A DNA stretch of 64,000 bases from Streptomyces sp. S.PNR 29 (lineage in GTDB: Bacteria > Actinomycetota > Actinomycetes > Streptomycetales > Streptomycetaceae). The stretch covers positions 248,001 to 312,000 of the forward strand of contig NZ_JANUQM010000007.1 in assembly GCF_030386795.1 (NCBI RefSeq). Reading direction: 5' to 3'. The notes under the pieces are model-generated. The model was not told the origin of the DNA. It made no database searches and was given only the letters and a program-made list of their open reading frames with translations. How positions within the stretch are numbered: the first letter of the stretch is position 1; the number at the start of each line of letters is the position of its first letter. This document shows, piece by piece, positions 22,925 through 31,966 of the stretch. A program made the translations under genes and the position numbers.

Positions 22925-25471
22925 CTACAGGCGGGGGTCGACCGGCTCGGACTCCAGCGCCAGTACACCGAAGACCGCCTCGTGCACCCGCCACAGCGGC
23001 TCACCGTCCGCCAGCCGGTCCAGGCCCTCCAGGCCGAGGGCGTACTCGCGGATCGCCAGCGACCGCTTGTGGTTCAGGAACCGGGACCGCAGCCGGGCCA
23101 GGTTCTCCGGGCGCGTGTACTCGGGGCCGTAGATGATCCGCAGGTACTCGCGGCCCCGGCACTTGATGCCGGGCTGCACCAGCCGCCCCTGTTCGCTGCG
23201 CACGACCGCGCCGACGGGCTTGACGACCATGCCCTCGCCGCCGCGGCCGGTCATCTCCAGCCACCAGTCGACACCGGCCCGCACCGACTCCGGGTCGCCG
23301 GTGTCGACGTACAGCCGCCGGGTGGTCCCCAGCAGTCCGCTGCCGTCGTGCTCGACGAGCCGGTCGATCAGCGCCAGCTGCTCGTCGTGCGGCAGGCCGG
23401 CGAGGCTGCGGCCCTGCACGGCGAGGATCTGGAACGGCGCCAGGCGCACGCCGTCCAGGCCGTCCGTGGTCCAGCAGTAGCGCCGGTACGCCTGGGTGAA
23501 CGCGGCGGCGTCGGCGGCCCGTCCGCGCTGGCGCCCGAGCAGCTCCGTCACGTCGACGCCCCGGGAGGCGGCGCTCTCCAGCGCGGCCAGCGCACCCGGG
23601 AACACCGCCCCGGAGGCGGCGCCCACCGCGGCGTACTGCGACCGCAGCAGTCCGGAGGCCTTCAGCGACCACGGCATCAGCTCGGCGTCGAGCAGCAGCC
23701 AGTCGGTCGCCAGCTCGTCCCACAGGCCGGCCTCGCCGATGGCGGTGCGCACCCGGTCGAGGACGGCCTCGGTGACCGACTCGTCGTCGAAGAACGGGCG
23801 GCCGGTACGGGTGTACAGGGACCCGGTGGGGCCGTCGACGCCGAACCTCCTGCGTGCGGCCTCGGCGTCCCGGCAGACCAGGGCCACGGCCCGCGAGCCC
23901 ATGTGCTTCTCCTCGCACACCACCCGTGCGACACCGTCCTCCCGGTACTGCGCGAAGGCCTCCGCCGGGTGTTCCAGGTAGCCGTCGGCGTGCGAGGTCG
24001 CCGTGGGTGCCATGGTCGGCGGGAGGTACGGCAGCAGCCGCGGGTCCACGGCGAAGCGGCTCATGACCTCCAGGGCCGCGGCCGCGTTCTCCTCGCGGAC
24101 GGACACCCGGCCCGCGTGCCGGGTCTCGACGACCCGGCGGCCGTGCACGTCCGCCAGGTCGAGCGGCCGCCCGTCGTGCCCGCCGGGTGCCTCGGTGCGC
24201 AGCGGCTTGGCCGGCTCGTACCAGACCCGCTCGGCCGGTACGTCGACCAGCTCCCGCTCCGGCCAGCGCAGCGCGGTGAGCTTGCCGCCGAAGACGGCGC
24301 CGGTGTCGAGGCAGATGGTGTTGTTGAGCCAGGTGGCCTCCGGGACCGGGGTGTGGCCGTAGACGACGGCCGCCCGGCCCCGGTAGTCCTCCGCCCACGG
24401 GTAGCGCACCGGCAGCCCGAACTCGTCGGTCTCCCCGGTGGTGTCGCCGTACAGGGCGTGCGAGCGGACCCGGCCGGAGGTGCGGCCGTGGTACTTCTCC
24501 GGCAGACCGGCGTGGCAGACCACCAGCCGGCCGCCGTCGAGGACGTAGTGGCTGACGAGTCCGTCGATGAACTCCCGTACCTGCGCGCGGAACTCCTCGC
24601 TCTCCCCCTCCATCTGCTCGACCGTCTCGGCGAGGCCGTGCGTGAGCTGGACCCTGCGGCCCTTGAGGTGACGGCCGTACTTGTTCTCGTGGTTGCCGGG
24701 CACGCACAGCGCGTTGCCCGACCCGACCATCGACATCACGCGGCGCAGCACGCCGGGGCTGTCCGGGCCGCGGTCGACGAGGTCGCCGACGAACACGGCG
24801 GTACGGCCCTGCGGGTGCACGCCGTCGGCATAGCCCAGCTTGCCGAGCAGCGCCTCCAGTTCGGCGGAGCAGCCGTGGATGTCGCCGATGATGTCGAAGG
24901 GGCCGGTGAGGTGGGTGAGATCGTTGAACCGCTTCTCGGTGACGACGGTGGCGTTCTCGACCTCCTCCACCCCGCGCAGGACGTGCACCTTGCGGAAGCC
25001 CTCGCGCTCCAGGTGCCTGAGGGAGCGGCGGAGTTCGCGGGTGTGGCGCTGGATGACGCGGCGCGGCATGTCGGCCCGGTCGGTGCGGGCCGCGTTGCGC
25101 TCGGCGCACACGTCCTCGGGCACGTCGAGCACGATGGCGATGGGCAGGACGTCGTACTGTTTGGCCAGGTCGATCAGCTGCCGGCGGGCGTCCTGCTGCA
25201 CGCTGGTGGCGTCGACGACGGTACGGCGGCCGGCGGCGAGCCGCTTGCCCGCGATGTAGTGCAGGACGTCGAAGGCGTCCCGGGTCGCGCTCTGGTCGTT
25301 CTCGTCGTCGGAGACCAGCCCGCGGCAGAAGTCGGAGGAGATCACCTCGGTGGGCTTGAAGTGCCTGCGGGCGAAGGTGGACTTGCCCGAGCCGGAGGCG
25401 CCGACCAGCACGACGAGGGAGAGGTCGGTGACCGGCAGGGTGCGCGCCTTCACGTGGGTCCCGGTGGTCAT
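22925..25471 (-). CDS. pnkp: Polynucleotide kinase-phosphatase (bacterial Pnkp)
   Basis: An 848-aa three-domain RNA-repair enzyme. The N-terminal 5'-OH kinase has P-loop GASGSGKS at 24-31 and lid arginines around RADMPRRVIQRHTRELRRSL. The central calcineurin-type 2',3'-phosphatase has GDIHG at 196-200, GDLVDRGPDS and GNHENKYGRHLKG. The C-terminal ligase-like adenylyltransferase (about 480-848) has the nucleophile lysine in CEEKHMGSRAV and later LLDAEL and GGEGMVVKP motifs. Bacterial Pnkp works with Hen1 to heal and seal RNAs cut by ribotoxins. It overlaps hen1 by 4 bp (ATGA), so the two are co-translated. All catalytic motifs are intact. Confidence 0.93.
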   Translation of the reverse strand: MTTGTHVKARTLPVTDLSLVVLVGASGSGKSTFARRHFKPTEVISSDFCRGLVSDDENDQSATRDAFDVLHYIAGKRLAAGRRTVVDATSVQQDARRQLIDLAKQYDVLPIAIVLDVPEDVCAERNAARTDRADMPRRVIQRHTRELRRSLRHLEREGFRKVHVLRGVEEVENATVVTEKRFNDLTHLTGPFDIIGDIHGCSAELEALLGKLGYADGVHPQGRTAVFVGDLVDRGPDSPGVLRRVMSMVGSGNALCVPGNHENKYGRHLKGRRVQLTHGLAETVEQMEGESEEFRAQVREFIDGLVSHYVLDGGRLVVCHAGLPEKYHGRTSGRVRSHALYGDTTGETDEFGLPVRYPWAEDYRGRAAVVYGHTPVPEATWLNNTICLDTGAVFGGKLTALRWPERELVDVPAERVWYEPAKPLRTEAPGGHDGRPLDLADVHGRRVVETRHAGRVSVREENAAAALEVMSRFAVDPRLLPYLPPTMAPTATSHADGYLEHPAEAFAQYREDGVARVVCEEKHMGSRAVALVCRDAEAARRRFGVDGPTGSLYTRTGRPFFDDESVTEAVLDRVRTAIGEAGLWDELATDWLLLDAELMPWSLKASGLLRSQYAAVGAASGAVFPGALAALESAASRGVDVTELLGRQRGRAADAAAFTQAYRRYCWTTDGLDGVRLAPFQILAVQGRSLAGLPHDEQLALIDRLVEHDGSGLLGTTRRLYVDTGDPESVRAGVDWWLEMTGRGGEGMVVKPVGAVVRSEQGRLVQPGIKCRGREYLRIIYGPEYTRPENLARLRSRFLNHKRSLAIREYALGLEGLDRLADGEPLWRVHEAVFGVLALESEPVDPRL

Positions 25472-26931
25472 GCGGCCTTCGCCTCCTTCTCGGCGTTCAG
25501 GGAAAAGACGGCCATCTGCGTGGGCGGTCCGACCTCGGGGTCGTCCGGGCCGACGGGAACGTACGTGACCCCGTACCCGTGGCGTCCGGCGACCGCCTCC
25601 GCCCAGGTGCGGAACTCCTCGCGCGTCCACTCGAAGCGGTGGTCGCGGTGCCGGACGTGTCCGGCCGGGAGGCTCTCCCAGCGGACGTTGTACTCGACGT
25701 TCGGCGTGGTCACGACGACGGTGCGGGGGCGGGCCGAGCCGAACACCGCGTACTCCAGGGCGGGCAGCCGGGGCAGGTCGAGGTGCTCGATCACCTCGCT
25801 GAGCACGGCGGCGTCATACCCCTTGATCCGGTTGTCGGTGTACGCCAGCGACCCCTGGAAGAGCTTCACGCGCGAGGCCTGCCGCTCCCCCATCCGGTCC
25901 AGCTTCAGACGCCGGGCGGCGATGGTGAGCGCGCGCACCGACACGTCCACGCCGACGATCTCGGTGAACCGCGGCTCCTTGAGCAGCGCCTGCACCAGGT
26001 GCCCCTCCCCGCAGCCGAGGTCCAGGACCCGGGTGGCCGCGCGGTCGCGGAGCGCGGCGAGGATCGCGTCGCGCCGCTGCACGGCGAGAGGCGTCGGCTT
26101 CTCCTCGGCCTCCGTCTCCGCCTCCACGGCGTTGTCGATCTCCTCGACCTCGCTGTCGTCCGCCTCGGCCAGGCGCACCAGCTCCAGCCGCTCCATCGCC
26201 TGCCGGGTCAGCGACCAGCGACGGGACAGATAGCGGCTGGTGATCACCTTCTGCTCGGGGTGCTCGTGCAGCCAGCCCTCACCGGCGCGCAGCAGCTTGT
26301 CGACCTCGTCGGAGGAGACCCAGTAGTGCTTGGCGTCGTCGAGGACCGGGAGCAGGACGTAGAGGTGGCGCAGGGCCTCGGCGAGAGTGAGGTCTGTGGA
26401 CTCCAGTTCGAGCCGTAGGTACCGCGAGTCGCCCCACTCCGGGAACTCGGCGTCCAGCGGCACCGGCTCGGCGACGACCGTCCAGCCGAGCGGCTCGAAG
26501 AGGCGCCGCACGAGGTCGGGGCCGCCGCGCGCGGGCAGGGCGGGCACCTCGATCCGCAACGGCCTCTGCTCGGCGGGCAGGTCCGGCCTGGCGTTGCACA
26601 CGCCCCGCATCGCGCTGGAGAACACGCCGCTCAGTGCCACGGCGAGCAGCGAGGAGGCGGCGTACGGGCGGTCGTTGACGTACTGCGCGAGCGCCGCGTC
26701 GGGTGCGCCGCCCCGGCCCTTGCCCTTGCCGCGCCGGACCAGCGCCACCGCGTCCACCTCGAGGAGCAGCGCCGCCGTGCAGCGCTCGGCGTCCGCCTCC
26801 GGGTAGAGGACGTGGGCCGTGCCGTAGGAGGTGGAGAACGCCTGCGCCTTGTCGGGATGCTTGTGCAGCAGGAAACCCAGATCGGTCGCGGGGCGCTCTG
26901 GCGTGCCGGTGGTACTGATGGTCAGGAACAC
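25468..26931 (-). CDS. hen1: 3'-terminal RNA ribose 2'-O-methyltransferase Hen1
   Basis: A 487-aa protein. The N-terminal half (1-240) is the bacterial Hen1 N-domain that binds and activates Pnkp ligase (LGFLLHKHPDKAQAFSTSYG). A charged, acidic linker follows. The C-terminal SAM methyltransferase has RVLDLGCGEGHLVQALL and the metal-binding SEVIEHLDLPRL...HRDHRFEW set (E-x-x-E-H ... H) that distinguishes Hen1. It 2'-O-methylates the 3' end at the break before ligation so that the repaired RNA resists re-cleavage. It is the first gene of the hen1-pnkp pair, the standard order. The ATG start has no strong Shine-Dalgarno. Confidence 0.94.
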   Translation of the reverse strand: MFLTISTTGTPERPATDLGFLLHKHPDKAQAFSTSYGTAHVLYPEADAERCTAALLLEVDAVALVRRGKGKGRGGAPDAALAQYVNDRPYAASSLLAVALSGVFSSAMRGVCNARPDLPAEQRPLRIEVPALPARGGPDLVRRLFEPLGWTVVAEPVPLDAEFPEWGDSRYLRLELESTDLTLAEALRHLYVLLPVLDDAKHYWVSSDEVDKLLRAGEGWLHEHPEQKVITSRYLSRRWSLTRQAMERLELVRLAEADDSEVEEIDNAVEAETEAEEKPTPLAVQRRDAILAALRDRAATRVLDLGCGEGHLVQALLKEPRFTEIVGVDVSVRALTIAARRLKLDRMGERQASRVKLFQGSLAYTDNRIKGYDAAVLSEVIEHLDLPRLPALEYAVFGSARPRTVVVTTPNVEYNVRWESLPAGHVRHRDHRFEWTREEFRTWAEAVAGRHGYGVTYVPVGPDDPEVGPPTQMAVFSLNAEKEAKAA

Positions 26932-27306
26932 TGTGGGTCAACCTCGAATTGCGCTCTGCGCTGCGAGTACGCAGGGGACGAACGCGCTTTGTCGTCGGCG
27001 CGTCCGCACAACGTACCGGGAACCCGCTGAGCACACCCCGGGATTTTCGCTCCGGTCAGGGAGGGCGTCGTTCACGCGGCCGTCGCCGCGATGAGGAGCG
27101 CGCGCACTTCGTCGGTCTCGGCGTCGGGACGTTGCCTCTCACCCGACAGCTGCTGAAGGGTGTGGATCACGGTCTTCACAGACGCTCCAAGCGGTTCGCC
27201 CGGGTGCGGGACGAGAGATCGTCGATCCGGCACTACCGGGACCCTGCTCCAGCGGGCCAGGGCCTGTCCGGCGAGGGGATGCCTTCACGTCTCGGCGCGG
27301 CGGAAC
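26932..27306. other. 375-bp gap upstream of hen1 with a weak minus-strand frame
   Basis: This gap holds the hen1 promoter and no recognised gene. One minus-strand frame from GTG 27233 to a TGA at 27072 would encode 53 residues with a protein-like end (TVIHTLQQLSGERQ, TDEVRALLIAATAA). I could not place it in a family. It may be the tail of a decayed gene. I do not annotate it as a CDS. Confidence 0.4.
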
Positions 27307-28047
27307 TCACGGTTTGTGGGTTACCCAGAGCAGTTCCGCCGGCCAGCGGTGTGCCCAGTCGGGTGGGTCGGTTTCGTTGTAGCCGTTGGGTGTTCCGGGT
27401 TCGGGCCGCGGCTCGATGAGGTCGTCGATGATGAGACCCGCGCCGCGCAGGACCTTGACCCAGTCGCCGTAGGTGAGCTGATAGCTGGTCGCGCCGTCGT
27501 CTTCGGCGATGGTGTTCAGCCCGAAGTAGTCCTGCTGCAGCGTCGTGGTCACGCGGCCGGCGGCTTCGTCGTAGCAGGCTTCGAACCATGGGCTGGCGAC
27601 GTTGAACACCAGGCGCCCGCCTCGAACCAGGACGCGTGCGGCCTGCGGGACGGCCAGGTGCGGGGGCGCCCAGCTGAGCCCACCGAAGTCGCAGAACACC
27701 AGGTCGAAGCTGTCGGCGGCGAAGGGGAGTTGTTCGGCGGCGCCTTGCACCAGCGGGTAGCGGTCCGCTCCCATCGCGCGGGCCGCTGCGGCGAGTTGGG
27801 CGTCGGACAGGTCGAGCCCGACCACGGTGGCGCCCTCGGCGGCGAGCGCCCTGGACCACTGGCCGGCGCCGCAGCCGAGTTCGAGGACGCGCTTGCCGGT
27901 GACGTCGCCCAGGGCGTGCAGGTGCGCGTCGGGGATGGAGTACATGCCCCACAGCCGGGGTGTGGCGCCGATTCGCGGGTCGTGCTCGTGCTGGTAGGCG
28001 CTGCTGATCCGGTTCCAGAACCGCCGGTTGGCGGGGATGCTGTCCAC
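27307..28047 (-). CDS. Class I SAM-dependent methyltransferase
   Basis: A 246-aa methyltransferase. Motif I is VLELGCGAGQWSRAL (about residues 54-68), the motif II acidic residue is in VVGLDLSDAQL, and the post-I region is AAEQLPFAADSFDLVFCDFGGLSWA. The C-terminal part (NETDPPDWAHRWPAELLWVTHKP) is typical of small-molecule methyltransferases. The long frame starts earlier, but conserved sequence begins at the GTG (DSIPANRRFWNRISS), which has GGAG 7 nt upstream. The gene stands alone, with no biosynthetic neighbours; the substrate is unknown. Confidence 0.8.
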   Translation of the reverse strand: MDSIPANRRFWNRISSAYQHEHDPRIGATPRLWGMYSIPDAHLHALGDVTGKRVLELGCGAGQWSRALAAEGATVVGLDLSDAQLAAAARAMGADRYPLVQGAAEQLPFAADSFDLVFCDFGGLSWAPPHLAVPQAARVLVRGGRLVFNVASPWFEACYDEAAGRVTTTLQQDYFGLNTIAEDDGATSYQLTYGDWVKVLRGAGLIIDDLIEPRPEPGTPNGYNETDPPDWAHRWPAELLWVTHKP

Positions 28048-28212
28048 GTGCCGACTCCAGCACTGCCTGCCGCGGGCGGTCAACACGATTGGGGCACGGG
28101 CCGGCCCTCGCCTCGTTCCGGCCCTGGCCCGGCCCATGATCCGCCGGACGAGCCCTGGTGGACCGTGACCGCACGGAGATCTGGCGGCTGCCTGCCGCGT
28201 CCACCGAACAAA

Positions 28213-28248
28213 CACAGCCCCCAGGGGACGGTGGCCCTGGGGGCTGTG
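28213..28248. terminator. Terminator hairpin downstream of the LLM oxidoreductase
   Basis: A perfect 14-bp inverted repeat CACAGCCCCCAGGG / CCCTGGGGGCTGTG with an 8-nt loop. It lies 56 bp beyond the stop of the minus-strand oxidoreductase gene and upstream of the methyltransferase gene. Confidence 0.75.
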
Positions 28249-28303
28249 CGGTCACGACGTGCCGTGTCCGTTCGGCCCGCTGTTCGGCGGTCGGCCGTTG
28301 CGG

Positions 28304-29227
28304 TCAGGACAGCTGGGACTGGACCTGGGAGGAGATCAGTTCCAGGTGGTCCAGGTCGTCGAGGTCGAGGACCTGGAGGTAGATCCGCTGGGAGCCGGCC
28401 TCCGCGTAACGGCCGATCTTGTCGACGACCTCGGCCGGGGAGCCGGCCAGTCCGTTGAGCTTCAGTTCGTCGACCTTGCGGCCGATCGCGTCGGCGCGGC
28501 GGGCCACCTCGGCGTCGTCCCTGCCGACGCAGACGACGAGGGCGTTGGAGTACGTCAGGTCGTCGGCGCTGCGGCCGGCCTCCTCGGCGGCGGCGCGCAC
28601 CCGGCCGAACTGGCGCTCGCTCTCCTCGACGGAGCCGAACGGCATGTTGAACTCGTCGGCGTACTTCGCGGCGAGCCGCGGGGTACGGGTGGGGCCGTGA
28701 CCGCCGACGAGCACGGGGATCTTCTCCTGCGCGGGCTTGGGCAGCGCGGGCGAGTCGGTGAGGTCGTAGTACGTGCCGTGGAAGTCGAAGGTCTTGCCGA
28801 CCTCCGTCGCCCACAGTCCGGTGACGATCTCCAGCTGTTCTTCGAGGCGGGCGAACTTCTCCTTCGGGAAGGGGATGCCGTACGCCGTGTGCTCCTCCTC
28901 GAACCATCCCGCCCCCAGGCCCAGTTCGACCCGGCCGCCCGACATCTGGTCGACCTGCGCGACCTGGATGGCGAGTACGCCGGGGAGGCGGAAGGTTCCT
29001 GCGGTCATGAGCGTGCCGAGCCGGATGCGCTTGGTCTCGCGGGCGAGGCCGGCGAGGGTGATCCAGGCGTCGGTGGGGCCGGGGAGGCCGTCCACGGAGC
29101 CCATGCGGAGATAATGGTCGGAGCGGAAGAAGGCGTCGAATCCCAGGTCCTCGGTGGCCTTCGCCACGGTGAGCAGGGTGTCGTAGGTCGCCCCCTGCTG
29201 GGGCTCGGTGAAGATGCGCAGATCCAT
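28304..29227 (-). CDS. LLM-class F420-dependent oxidoreductase
   Basis: A 307-aa luciferase-like TIM barrel. Characteristic stretches are FDAFFRSDHYLRMG (about 32-45), the ITLAGLARETKRIRLGTLMTAGTFRLPGVLAIQVAQVDQMSGGRVELGLGAGWFEEEH core and IPVLVGGHGPTRTPRLAAKYADEFN. Actinobacterial members of this subgroup usually use cofactor F420 to reduce or oxidise small molecules. The ATG at 29227 starts right at the conserved MDLRIF; a longer start at 29242 is possible. It is a single gene ended by the hairpin at 28213-28248. The substrate is not inferable. Confidence 0.88.
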   Translation of the reverse strand: MDLRIFTEPQQGATYDTLLTVAKATEDLGFDAFFRSDHYLRMGSVDGLPGPTDAWITLAGLARETKRIRLGTLMTAGTFRLPGVLAIQVAQVDQMSGGRVELGLGAGWFEEEHTAYGIPFPKEKFARLEEQLEIVTGLWATEVGKTFDFHGTYYDLTDSPALPKPAQEKIPVLVGGHGPTRTPRLAAKYADEFNMPFGSVEESERQFGRVRAAAEEAGRSADDLTYSNALVVCVGRDDAEVARRADAIGRKVDELKLNGLAGSPAEVVDKIGRYAEAGSQRIYLQVLDLDDLDHLELISSQVQSQLS

Positions 29228-29457
29228 ACTTCCATCCTGCACGCTCGCGCCCCGGCCACCCCGGACCGCCCCCGTCGTCCCCCGTCGGGTGAAATCCCGT
29301 CACCCCCCGCCCGGGCCGTGACCGGGCCAGTGACCGGCCCCGGCCATGATCGTTGGCTCGGGCGGAGCCGGACCGCCCGGCACCCGCGCCGGGCGGTGAC
29401 CGCCGGAGCGCCACCCACGCAGGCCTCCCCGGGGGGCCGGGGGCCGAGGAGAACGTC

Positions 29458-29763
29458 ATGTCGGAAGAGACCGTGCCGCAGCAGGGCGGGGGCGCCGCAG
29501 CAGGACGGCCGAAGGGGCTGCTGGAGCAGATGGAGGAGCTGATGGCGGCGTTGAACGCGGACCTGTCGGCTCTGGGCGCGGATCTGCGGTCGGCCGGGGG
29601 CGCGCAGCGACCGTCGGCCGCTCAGACGAACGGGGCCCTCGGGCCCGTCGGCGGGGCAGCGAAGGCCATCGACGCGGCCGACGAAACACGGGCGCCGGGT
29701 GCCGGGGGGCGCCCCCTCCGCGGCGGGGGACGCGAGGGAGGCCCTCGCCCGGGCAGGGCCTAA
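29458..29763 (+). CDS. Hypothetical small protein
   Basis: A 101-aa protein of no family I recognise. ATG 29458 has GAGGAG about 6 nt upstream, better than the earlier in-frame GTG/ATG codons. A short amphipathic helix (LLEQMEELMAALNADLSALGADLRSA, about residues 21-46) is flanked by Gly/Ala-rich and Arg/Gly-rich segments, so it is probably largely disordered. Its stop overlaps the stop of the convergent downstream gene (CTAA), leaving no space for a terminator. Codon use is typical of the genome. It could be a lineage-specific small regulator. Confidence 0.55.
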   Translation: MSEETVPQQGGGAAAGRPKGLLEQMEELMAALNADLSALGADLRSAGGAQRPSAAQTNGALGPVGGAAKAIDAADETRAPGAGGRPLRGGGREGGPRPGRA

Positions 29764-30230
29764 CCCGCCTCCCGCTCCGGCACCATCTGCTCCCGGTCCG
29801 CCAGCCTGCGCAGCATCTCCAGGACACGGTCCCTCGACTCGTCGGCCGCGTCGATGGCCTCCATGCACTGCCAGTACGTGCCCTCGTCGTCCGCCGCGCA
29901 GGCGATGGCGACGAGGGCGATGCCTATCTCGCCGAGGAGGCCGTCGAGGCGTGTCAGGGCCTGGCGGGCGTCGCCCAGCTCGGTGAGCTGGGCGGCGCGC
30001 AGTTCACCGGGGGCCAGTTCCGGTGTGTCCAGCACACCGCAGCCACGCCCCGCCAGTTCCGTCAACCCCAGGGCCTCGCCACGCAGTTCGGGCGGGCCGG
30101 AGACCGCGAGACGGCTCCCGATCGCCTGCGCCAGGGCCTGCGCCTGCCACACCTCCGCCAGGGTCCCCGGCACGTCGCCACTGGCGGCCAGGGCACTTCT
30201 GCTCGTCACGATGAGCCACACCGCGTCCAT
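29760..30230 (-). CDS. Conserved actinobacterial protein (DUF6099-like)
   Basis: A 156-aa, mostly helical soluble protein. Features include AEVWQAQALAQAIGSRLAVSGPPEL (about 27-51) and the C-terminal YWQCMEAIDAADESRDRVLEMLRRLA. From memory it resembles the Streptomyces family DUF6099. There is no signal peptide or membrane segment. The start at 30230 (MDAVWLIVTSR) was preferred over upstream codons because the conserved sequence begins there and an AT-rich promoter region follows upstream. It is convergent with the preceding small gene. Function unknown. Confidence 0.6.
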   Translation of the reverse strand: MDAVWLIVTSRSALAASGDVPGTLAEVWQAQALAQAIGSRLAVSGPPELRGEALGLTELAGRGCGVLDTPELAPGELRAAQLTELGDARQALTRLDGLLGEIGIALVAIACAADDEGTYWQCMEAIDAADESRDRVLEMLRRLADREQMVPEREAG

Positions 30231-30431
30231 GCGTTGTCCCCGTCTGTCACGACGTGCGCTCGCCCACACGTCCGCCCGAACTCCGTTGTCCACTACCCAG
30301 AGTGAAGGCACGTGAGGCGAAAAGCCAGAGGAAGACGGAAATCTGCGGACAACAAATCGATTTCGGGCCCGAAATTGAACACGGAGAGTAATAACGGAGC
30401 TTTCCGATCCCCGCGTTCGGCGCCGGTCCGC
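30231..30431 (-). promoter_or_regulatory. AT-rich promoter region upstream of the DUF6099-like gene
   Basis: About 100 bp around 30310-30410 are far more AT-rich than the rest of the window (GACAACAAATCGATTTCG, GTAATAACGGAG). This marks a promoter for the leftward gene and the region downstream of the MazG-like stop. TCGATTTCGGGCCCGAAATTGA contains a dyad (TTTCGGGCCCGAAA) centred near 30368 that could be an operator. Confidence 0.4.
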
Positions 30432-30785
30432 CTACGCGTCACGCTCTCCCGGCGCCGGAAACCTCCGCTCGTTCCGGTCGATCTTGGCGTCCAGCGCGGC
30501 CAGGGGATCGATGCCGAGCACCTCGCACAGCTGGAGCAGATACGCGAGCACATCGGCCACTTCGTCGGTGACGCGGTACGCGGTGCCGGGGTCGTCCATG
30601 ACGCGCGCCGACTCCTCGGGCGTCAACCACTGGAAGATCTCCACCAGTTCGGAGGCCTCCACGCTGAGCGCGGCGACGAGGTTCTTGGGGGTGTGGTACG
30701 GCTGCCAGTTCCGGGCGGCGGCGAACTCGGCCAGCCTGCGCTGGAGTTTCGCCACGTCAAGGGGTTCGCGCTGAGGGTCGGTCAC
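30432..30785 (-). CDS. MazG-like nucleotide pyrophosphohydrolase
   Basis: A 117-aa all-alpha NTP-PPase. The metal-binding motif is EASELVEIFQWLTPEES (E-x2-E, about residues 43-59), followed by DEVADVLAYLLQLCEVLGID (E-x3-D, about 75-94). It matches the short MazG-like/RS21-C6 type that cleaves (d)NTPs to monophosphates, often as house-cleaning. GTG 30785 overlaps the stop of the ATPase gene by 4 bp (GTGA), so the two are translationally coupled and may work together. The C-terminus DAKIDRNERRFPAPGERD is typical. Confidence 0.85.
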   Translation of the reverse strand: MTDPQREPLDVAKLQRRLAEFAAARNWQPYHTPKNLVAALSVEASELVEIFQWLTPEESARVMDDPGTAYRVTDEVADVLAYLLQLCEVLGIDPLAALDAKIDRNERRFPAPGERDA

Positions 30786-31966
30786 GGCTCCAGGTGTACC
30801 ACTGTGACCCCGTCCGTCCCGGTGGCCCACGACGCGTCGCTCACCGCGCCGACCAGGCGGATGTGCCCCCGTGCGCACATCCGGACGGCCAGCCGCAGCA
30901 GTTCGGCCCGCTGCCCCGGGTCCAGTCCCCGGTCGAAGCCGTCGGCGAGGACGGTGAGCGTCTGCAGGGCGGCGGGAACCTCGGCGGCCGCGTCGACCTC
31001 CAGCACGCCGGAGCCGGTGAGCAGCACCAGCGCGAGCGCGAGGTAGCGCAGCTCGCCGTGGCCCAGCCGCCCCAGGCCGGTGCGGAATCCGTCGCCCCGG
31101 TCGAGCAGGGCATGGACCGCTCCGCCGGCGAGCGGCTCGGCGAGGACGTCGGCGACCGGGCCGGCGCACCCGGCGCGTACCGCTGCGACGAGCTGCGCGT
31201 GCCGCCGCCGGCACTCGGTGCGGGTGCGCCACAGGACGTCGGCGAGGTTGTCGCAGCCGCGGAGCAGCCGCCCCGAGCCGGTGGGCACCGGGTCCCGCAT
31301 GCGGCTGGGCCGTGGATCGCAGGCGAAGACGGAACGCAGGGCGACCACCATCTGCTCGGCGGCGGCGAGTACCCGGCGCTGTCCGTCCGTCTTGCCGGCG
31401 ACGCGCAGCGGCAGCAGCGCGGTGCCGAGCCGGTCGTCCGGCAGCGGGGCGCGGGTCACCGGCGAGGATCCGGCCGTGTGCCACTCGGCCTGCACGGCGC
31501 GCCGGCCCGGATCGCGCAGGGCGGTCTGCAGCAGGACCAGCCCGTCCGCCGTCAACCGCTCCCCGACGATGCGCAGGCAGGGCTCGGCCTGTACGGCGAC
31601 GTCGAGCCGGACGGGGCCCTCGGGCCCGTCGGCGGTGCAGCCGATGCGGAAGCCGCGGCGGCGCTGCGCGTCGGGCCGCGCCCGGTCGGGCACACAGGCG
31701 ACCGGGTCGGGGAACACCTCGTCGAGCCGGGCGCCGCCGCCGAGCCGGGCGAGGGCCTCGTAGGCCCTGAGGGCGCTGGACTTGCCGCAGCCGCTGGGAC
31801 CGGCGAAGAGGGTGAGCGGCCCGAGCGGGAACCCGGCGCGCCGGTGCCGGGCGAAGGCGGACAGCCGCAGTTCGGTGACGCGCGGCCGGTCCGGGTGGCA
31901 CTCGCCGTCCCCGGGGAGCGCCGGACACGGCAGCGGAGGGGCGGCCGGCGCGGATGACAGAGTCAT
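30782..31966 (-). CDS. AAA/ABC-type ATPase (RecF/SMC-like), coupled to MazG-like gene
   Basis: A 394-aa ATPase. Walker A is GPSGCGKS (about residues 55-62, in LTLFAGPSGCGKSSALRAYEAL). A signature-like segment LGRLGHGELRYLALALVLL occurs late, followed by a D-loop-like region (LTVLADGFDRGLDPGQRAELLRLAV). This is the AAA_21/AAA_15 layout of single-polypeptide SMC-like ATPases, often seen in defence or toxin modules. It is the first gene of a two-gene operon with the MazG-like hydrolase. No nuclease domain is visible. An ATP-regulated partner for the pyrophosphohydrolase is my inference. Confidence 0.75.
   Translation of the reverse strand: MTLSSAPAAPPLPCPALPGDGECHPDRPRVTELRLSAFARHRRAGFPLGPLTLFAGPSGCGKSSALRAYEALARLGGGARLDEVFPDPVACVPDRARPDAQRRRGFRIGCTADGPEGPVRLDVAVQAEPCLRIVGERLTADGLVLLQTALRDPGRRAVQAEWHTAGSSPVTRAPLPDDRLGTALLPLRVAGKTDGQRRVLAAAEQMVVALRSVFACDPRPSRMRDPVPTGSGRLLRGCDNLADVLWRTRTECRRRHAQLVAAVRAGCAGPVADVLAEPLAGGAVHALLDRGDGFRTGLGRLGHGELRYLALALVLLTGSGVLEVDAAAEVPAALQTLTVLADGFDRGLDPGQRAELLRLAVRMCARGHIRLVGAVSDASWATGTDGVTVVHLEP

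Noticed and set aside
27072..27233. 53-codon minus-strand ORF upstream of hen1
   Set aside because: The end looks protein-like, but there is no family match, no clear ribosome-binding site and no conservation evidence.
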